A stretch of DNA of 64,000 nucleotides from Rhabdobacter roseus (GTDB lineage Bacteria; Bacteroidota; Bacteroidia; Cytophagales; Spirosomataceae): positions 186,001 to 250,000 of the forward strand of contig NZ_JACHGF010000002.1 of the NCBI RefSeq assembly GCF_014202275.1, written 5' to 3'. The notes beneath the pieces were generated by a model that made no database searches, was not told where the DNA came from, and worked only from the letters and a program-made list of their open reading frames with translations. Below are positions 56,004 through 64,000 of this stretch, one piece after another (position 1 is the first letter of the stretch; each line of letters starts with the position of its first letter). The position numbers and the translations under genes were made by a program.

Positions 56004-56030
56004 AAATATAGATATATAATTCTATATTTG
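56004..56030 (+). promoter_or_regulatory. Palindrome overlapping a −7 promoter element at the satD start
   Basis: AAATATAGA (56004–56012) and TCTATATTT (56021–56029) are perfect 9-base arms around TATATAAT. The right arm contains TATATTTG (56023–56030), an exact Bacteroidota −7 element. It ends four bases before the ATG at 56035, so transcription should start at or next to the start codon. The layout suits repression by a dimer, possibly the SatD helix-turn-helix. Confidence 0.5.
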
Positions 56031-56034
56031 GAGC

Positions 56035-56694
56035 ATGAACTACTATGAGGTACTTACGGGTGATGTGGTCAACTCGGCTTCGCTGAGCCACGCGCAGCGG
56101 ACGGAGTTGAAGGCGCTCTTTGACCAGCTGGCAGGTACCTCGGCGGGTACTTACGAGTACTTTATTCGGGGCGATAGCTTCCAGGTACTTCTGCGGGCGG
56201 AAGCACTGCGGGAAGCGCTGCGCATCAAGACTTTGCTGCACTTCCGGCTGTCGGTCCGGGTCCGGATCGCGATTGGCCTCGGAGCGGTGGAGTACCGGCG
56301 CGAAAAACTAGCTGATTCGGACGGCGAAGCCTTTCGCTTGTCGGGCCGCGCACTAGATGACATGAAAGTACACAACCAGCTGCTGCGCCTAAGTACCCCC
56401 GCGCACTGGGCGCAGGCCGAGTGGGCTCGGGCCGAATGGGCCATTCACAGCCAGGTACTTGACTACCTCGAATGGAGCCGGAGCGAGTCGCAGTCGGAAG
56501 CGCTGTACTGGCTGCTCCAGCACAAAACCCAGCAGGAAATAGCCCGGCAGATCGGGATCTCGCAACCTTCCGTGCACAGCCGCGCCCGGGCGGCGGCCTG
56601 GCCCCTGGTGGAGGTATTTTTGCGGCGCTACGCCGAGCTGGGAATGGCTTTATCTACCCTGAATCCTACAAGTACCCATGACGACCTTCTTTGA
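56035..56694 (+). CDS. SatD-family protein (cyclase-like fold + C-terminal HTH)
   Basis: 219 residues, normal SatD length. Residues 7–14 (LTGDVVNS, Asp10), RGDSFQVLL (Asp47), RVRIAIGLGAVEY and DGEAFRLSGRALDDM mirror, in order, the D-x-x-x-S, G-D-x-h, h-R-h-G-h-x-x-G and G-x-x-h-x-x-x-R blocks of class III nucleotide cyclases. Residues about 160–185 (KTQQEIARQIGISQPSVHSR) are a helix-turn-helix. SatD proteins were named in an acid-stress locus of streptococci; their activity is not established. It overlaps the DUF3307 gene by 17 bases. The promoter palindrome suggests self-regulation. Confidence 0.8.
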   Translation: MNYYEVLTGDVVNSASLSHAQRTELKALFDQLAGTSAGTYEYFIRGDSFQVLLRAEALREALRIKTLLHFRLSVRVRIAIGLGAVEYRREKLADSDGEAFRLSGRALDDMKVHNQLLRLSTPAHWAQAEWARAEWAIHSQVLDYLEWSRSESQSEALYWLLQHKTQQEIARQIGISQPSVHSRARAAAWPLVEVFLRRYAELGMALSTLNPTSTHDDLL

Positions 56695-57388
56695 GCCCCT
56701 GCAAGGGGTGCTGCTCGTAAAGTTGCTGGTGGCTCACCTGCTCACCGATTTTTTTCTGCAACCTAGTCGCTGGGTGGAAGACAAGCAAGTACGAAAGGTG
56801 CGGTCGGTCAAGCTGATCTACCACGTGCTGCTGACGGGCCTCGGGGCCGGGCTGGCCTCGGGCAGCGTAGGGCTGGCGGTTTTTGTGGCACTGACGCACT
56901 ACGCCATTGATTTGGGGAAAGTGTACAGTCGTCGGCAGGGGCTGGGGGTTTTCCTGCTGGACCAGCTGCTGCTGCTGGTGGGCTGGCTGTACGTAACCGA
57001 CGGCTTCGAAAACCTGGCCAAACTAGGTACCTGGGCCAATGCCAACCTGAAGCTGTGGGCGGTGCTGGGTACCTACCTGCTGGGCACCTACCCGTTGGGA
57101 ATACTCATCGGCATGGCTACCAAAAGCTGGCGGGAGCAACTAAAAAAACCACGTCCATCGCTGAGTGAAGCGGGGAAGTGGATCGGGATGCTGGAGCGTA
57201 CGCTCATCTTGACTTTTTTACTCGGCAACCATTTTGAGGCCATCGGGCTACTTATCGCCGCCAAAGCGTTGCTACGCTTCAAAGACGACGATTTACTGCT
57301 CACCGAGTATGTACTCATAGGTACCTTGCTCAGCTTTACGGCCACCATTTTGCTGGGGCTGGGGCTGCGGGCCCTGCTGCTGGCGTAG
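56678..57388 (+). CDS. DUF3307 integral membrane protein
   Basis: 236 residues with about six hydrophobic helices. The DUF3307 signature is LLVAHLLTDFFLQPSRWVEDKQ near the N-terminus and HYAIDLGKV after the third helix, with conserved histidines and aspartates in the membrane. The C-terminus is strongly hydrophobic (LLSFTATILLGLGLRALLLA). The gene starts inside satD, so production is translationally coupled. SatD and DUF3307 genes pair in many bacteria. A natural guess is a sensor or effector in the inner membrane answering to SatD. The biochemical role is unknown. Confidence 0.88.
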   Translation: MTTFFEPLQGVLLVKLLVAHLLTDFFLQPSRWVEDKQVRKVRSVKLIYHVLLTGLGAGLASGSVGLAVFVALTHYAIDLGKVYSRRQGLGVFLLDQLLLLVGWLYVTDGFENLAKLGTWANANLKLWAVLGTYLLGTYPLGILIGMATKSWREQLKKPRPSLSEAGKWIGMLERTLILTFLLGNHFEAIGLLIAAKALLRFKDDDLLLTEYVLIGTLLSFTATILLGLGLRALLLA

Positions 57389-57390
57389 CG

Positions 57391-57648
57391 TTAGGCTACT
57401 TTGTTGTACTTAAACTTAAAGAACAAGATCAGCAGCGACAGCAGCAGGGTTACGGCGTTGGCCGCTACCACGGGGAAGGAGTTAGTCATGATGCCGTAGG
57501 CGAGCCACATAAATACGCCCAGGGTGAAAAGAAGGAACATGGCCAACGAAACGTCCTTGGCCGATTTCGTTTTGTAAATTTGTAAAACCTGAGGGATAAA
57601 GGCCAGGGTGGTCAACAGACCCGCCACGTAGCCTACTGTTTCTAACAT
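57391..57648 (-). CDS. SemiSWEET sugar transporter
   Basis: 85 residues with three helices, exactly the SemiSWEET (half-PQ-loop) form that dimerises to make a pore. The PQ motif is AFIPQVLQIYKTKSAKDVSLAMF, and LAYGIMTNSFPVVAANAVTLLLSL supplies the conserved Trp/Asn region (MWLAYG, AANA). It allows facilitated diffusion of sugars such as sucrose or glucose across the inner membrane. It is convergent with the DUF3307 gene, two bases apart, and carries a TATATTTG promoter element about 27 bases upstream. Confidence 0.92.
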   Translation of the reverse strand: MLETVGYVAGLLTTLAFIPQVLQIYKTKSAKDVSLAMFLLFTLGVFMWLAYGIMTNSFPVVAANAVTLLLSLLILFFKFKYNKVA

Positions 57649-57674
57649 AGTACTTGAATCATTTGATTACGTTT

Positions 57675-57682
57675 CAAATATA
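57675..57682 (-). promoter_or_regulatory. Bacteroidota −7 element (TATATTTG)
   Basis: An exact TAnnTTTG on the minus strand, 27 bases before the SemiSWEET ATG. Confidence 0.5.
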
Positions 57683-57765
57683 ATGGAAAAGTAATACGAA
57701 ATGTTCCGTACGGAGCTGCTAATGTTGGAAAAATACAACAACTGAATTATTTAAGATAAGATTGC

Positions 57766-58146
57766 TCAGGCTTTGACCAAAAGGGTACCCAGAATTCGGG
57801 TGAAATCGCTGATGCGGGAGGGCTTGGTGATAAAAGCCTGAGCGCCGCCCTGAAGGGCTTGGTCGACGTAGATTTGTTCCGAGGACGTAGAATATAGGTA
57901 GACGGGAATGGTTTCCCAGCCGGGCTCTTTCCGGATTTCGGCCAGGCACTGCAGGCCGTTGAGCTTGGGCATGTTGAGGTCAATGAAGATGTAGTCAGCA
58001 ACTACTGCTCCGCTTCGGATCAGGCTCAGGGCATCGACGGCATTATTTGCAAAGGTACTTTGGTAGTTTTGACCCAGTTCTCCCAGCGCGATAGAAAAAA
58101 TTTCCTGATCGTCGAGATCATCTTCTATAACAAGGCAAGTCACCAA
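57766..58146 (-). CDS. Single-domain response regulator (Rcp1-like receiver)
   Basis: 126 residues, a receiver domain and nothing else. The acidic pocket is EDD (8–10), the phosphorylation site is Asp56 (FIDLNMP), and the switch Thr/Ser and Lys are in YLYSTSSE and ITKPSRI. It opens with TTG at 58146 or GTG at 58143; no ATG fits. Such proteins carry phosphate between a kinase and an output, as Rcp1 does with phytochromes. No cognate kinase is adjacent. The hybrid kinase at 46788 is a conceivable partner only by proximity. Confidence 0.9.
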   Translation of the reverse strand: MVTCLVIEDDLDDQEIFSIALGELGQNYQSTFANNAVDALSLIRSGAVVADYIFIDLNMPKLNGLQCLAEIRKEPGWETIPVYLYSTSSEQIYVDQALQGGAQAFITKPSRISDFTRILGTLLVKA

Positions 58147-58283
58147 GGTAGTTAGCTATTTGTAGCGTATTTCTATAACGTGCGCAGGGCCAACAGAATC
58201 TGTTTTAACCCTACTATATACGTCTAACTACAATAAGGCACCTAATGTTGTGGCTTGGTGAAGAAAAGTACCCGGAATAAAAA

Positions 58284-58318
58284 AAAGCCCCAAACACCAG
58301 AGCGGCATTTGGGGCTTT
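58284..58318 (-). terminator. Terminator downstream of gltD
   Basis: AAAGCCCCAAA/TTTGGGGCTTT with a 13-base loop and, on the minus strand, a run of eight Ts. Confidence 0.9.
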
Positions 58319-58331
58319 GGGCTAAGGGTAC

Positions 58332-59840
58332 TTATACGTGAGAGAAAGCCGGATTGAACATGGAAACGGCCTTGGCTTCCAGCAGCGACTCGCCCATGAG
58401 GTACTCATCCACGGCCCGGGCGGCTTCACGTCCTTCGCTGATGGCCCACACCACAAGCGACTGGCCGCGTCGGCAGTCGCCGGCGGTAAATACTTTTTCC
58501 TGGGTAGTTGTCTGGTAGTTGGTGGCTTTGATGTTTCCCCGTTCGTCAAATTCGACTCCCAGGTCATGCAGTAGTCCTTCTGGCTGGGGGTACAGGAAGC
58601 CCGCCGCCAGCAGCGCCAGCTCACAGGGGATTTCCTCCTCCGAGCCGGGTACTTCTTTCATTTGCATCCGGCCGGTTTCGGGGTCTTTTTGCCAGTCCAG
58701 TCGCACCATTTGCAGCGCCCGCAGGTTTCCGTTTTCGTCGCCCAGAAACGCCTTGGTGTTGATGGACCAGTGGCGCTCGCAGCCTTCCTCGTGCGAGGTA
58801 GAGGTGCGGAGCATCATGGGCCAGTGGGGCCAGGGGGTCGTTACGTCGCGGTCGGCGGGAGGCATGGGGAGCAGCTCGATCTGCGTCACCGACTTGGCCC
58901 CGTGGCGGTTGGAAGTACCTACGCAGTCGGAGCCGGTATCGCCCCCGCCAATCACGATCACGTTTTTGTCGGTAGCCCACAGCTCGCCTTGGGCGTAGGC
59001 GACGCCCCGGTGGTCTTTTTGGGGCTCAATACCCGCCACGCGCTTGTTTTGCTGGCTCAAAAACTCCATGGCAAAATGAACGCCTTTAAAGTGCCGCCCT
59101 TCGATCTTGAGGTCACGCGGTACGGTAGAGCCCATGGTCAGTACCACGGCGTCGAAGTCGCGCAGGAGCTCGTCGCTGGTAATATCCACGCCCACGTTCA
59201 CGCCCGTCCGGAACTCGACACCTTCTTGCTGCATCACTTCCAGGCGGCGGTCAATGACCCGTTTCTCGAGCTTGAAGTCAGGAATGCCGTAGCGCAGCAG
59301 CCCGCCGATCTGGTCGGCCCGCTCAAAGAGCGTCACGCTATGGCCCGCCTGGTTGAGCTGCGCGGCGGCGGCCAGTCCGGCGGGGCCGGAGCCTACTACG
59401 GCCACTTTTTTGCCGGTGCGTTTGCGGGGCGCACGGGCCTGAACCAGGTTCAGCTCGAAGGCTTTTTCGGCAATAGACTTCTCTATGAACTCAATGGCTA
59501 CAGGGGGCTTATTGATCCCCAGCACGCAGGACGCCTCGCAGGGAGCCGGGCAGATCCGCCCCGTAAATTCGGGGAAATTGTTAGTGGAGGCCAGGATCTC
59601 GTACGCCAGGGCCCAGTTGCCATCGTACACGGCGTCGTTGAATTCAGGAATGATGTTGCCGAGCGGACAGCCGTTATGACAGAACGGAATGCCGCAGTCC
59701 ATGCAGCGGGCCGCCTGCTGTTTGGAGGTATCTTCACTGAAGGGTGTTTCAATCTCATTATAGTCCCGCAGGCGCTCTTCTACGCTACGCTTTTTGGGTA
59801 ATTCGCGATCAAATTCTAAAAAACCGGTGGGCTTTCCCAT
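58332..59840 (-). CDS. gltD: Glutamate synthase (NADPH) small subunit
   Basis: 502 residues. The N-terminal cysteine set [17 protein letters not shown] and [13 protein letters not shown] binds 4Fe-4S clusters. [14 protein letters not shown] binds FAD and [10 protein letters not shown] binds NADPH. It feeds electrons to GltB to convert 2-oxoglutarate and glutamine into two glutamates. It lies 60 bases after gltB in the same operon, closed by a strong terminator. All parts look intact. Confidence 0.97.
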   Translation of the reverse strand: MGKPTGFLEFDRELPKKRSVEERLRDYNEIETPFSEDTSKQQAARCMDCGIPFCHNGCPLGNIIPEFNDAVYDGNWALAYEILASTNNFPEFTGRICPAPCEASCVLGINKPPVAIEFIEKSIAEKAFELNLVQARAPRKRTGKKVAVVGSGPAGLAAAAQLNQAGHSVTLFERADQIGGLLRYGIPDFKLEKRVIDRRLEVMQQEGVEFRTGVNVGVDITSDELLRDFDAVVLTMGSTVPRDLKIEGRHFKGVHFAMEFLSQQNKRVAGIEPQKDHRGVAYAQGELWATDKNVIVIGGGDTGSDCVGTSNRHGAKSVTQIELLPMPPADRDVTTPWPHWPMMLRTSTSHEEGCERHWSINTKAFLGDENGNLRALQMVRLDWQKDPETGRMQMKEVPGSEEEIPCELALLAAGFLYPQPEGLLHDLGVEFDERGNIKATNYQTTTQEKVFTAGDCRRGQSLVVWAISEGREAARAVDEYLMGESLLEAKAVSMFNPAFSHV

Positions 59841-59900
59841 ACCTATTTATCTACTTAAACGAGGAATATAACAATGTTAAAAATAAAAACAGCCGTAAAC

Positions 59901-64000
<4,100 letters not shown>

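Noticed and set aside
58662-59801. 379-codon open frame on the + strand
   Set aside because: Antisense to gltD, whose cofactor motifs are intact. No domain is visible.

Overview
The window reads as a contiguous piece of a Bacteroidota chromosome, most likely from the Cytophagales (Spirosomataceae/Cytophagaceae-like). The reasons are TAnnTTTG promoter elements, a GLPGLI-family protein beside a CarboxypepD_reg/β-barrel outer-membrane protein, a TamL-type lipoprotein, an LptE–SecG–GroESL neighbourhood downstream of miaB and a σ54 activator, an RRM RNA-binding protein with a basic tail, and many Tat- or lipobox-bearing envelope proteins. The genus call is a guess. I see no rRNA, tRNA, CRISPR array, prophage, plasmid backbone or intact insertion sequence. 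Coding density is high and almost every gene looks intact.

Layout. 0–10 kb: a cut-off metallophosphoesterase, a DUF2892/SRPBCC protein, a B12-binding radical SAM enzyme, a LacX-type aldose epimerase, an RRM protein, a Tat-exported Gfo/Idh/MocA oxidoreductase with a TIM-barrel epimerase (one operon), an unknown small protein and a YfcE-type phosphoesterase. 10–25.6 kb: a KAS III enzyme, a DUF6134-like protein, an outer-membrane barrel with its GLPGLI partner, an OmpA lipoprotein, a Tat phosphotriesterase-like enzyme, an acyl-CoA synthetase, a threonine/serine dehydratase-like enzyme, a TonB-dependent receptor, and an exported esterase diverging from the receptor. 25.6–33.7 kb: a palindrome-rich non-coding patch, DUF1801, an acetyltransferase, an SDR, a GNAT, a MATE–DUF6624–WYL operon, sucC and a LolD-like ATPase. 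34–42.5 kb: groEL, groES, an unknown gene, and an envelope-related operon miaB–σ54 activator–lptE–TPR-like–secG. 42.5–58 kb: tamL head to head with a TrmH methyltransferase, a queuosine-precursor transporter, a 1385-residue soluble hybrid kinase, an AlaA-like aminotransferase, a sulfatase, a collagen-like lipoprotein, an OsmC protein, a SatD–DUF3307 pair, a SemiSWEET and a lone receiver protein. 58.3–64 kb: gltD and most of gltB.

The strongest unexplained signal is window-wide. The asymmetric heptamer AAGTACC (complement GGTACTT), with the related palindrome GGTACC, recurs every few hundred bases in both orientations, in genes and between genes, and in several codon frames. By hand I count about 25 heptamer copies in the first 5.5 kb, where equal base frequencies predict under one. 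This looks like a HIP1-like genome-wide iterated motif acting at the DNA level. The second item is the SatD–DUF3307 operon at 56.0–57.4 kb. Its first protein has a pattern like a class III nucleotide cyclase plus a C-terminal helix-turn-helix. Its start codon sits just after a TATATTTG promoter element that lies inside a 9-bp-arm palindrome, which suggests a self-regulated and possibly leaderless transcript.
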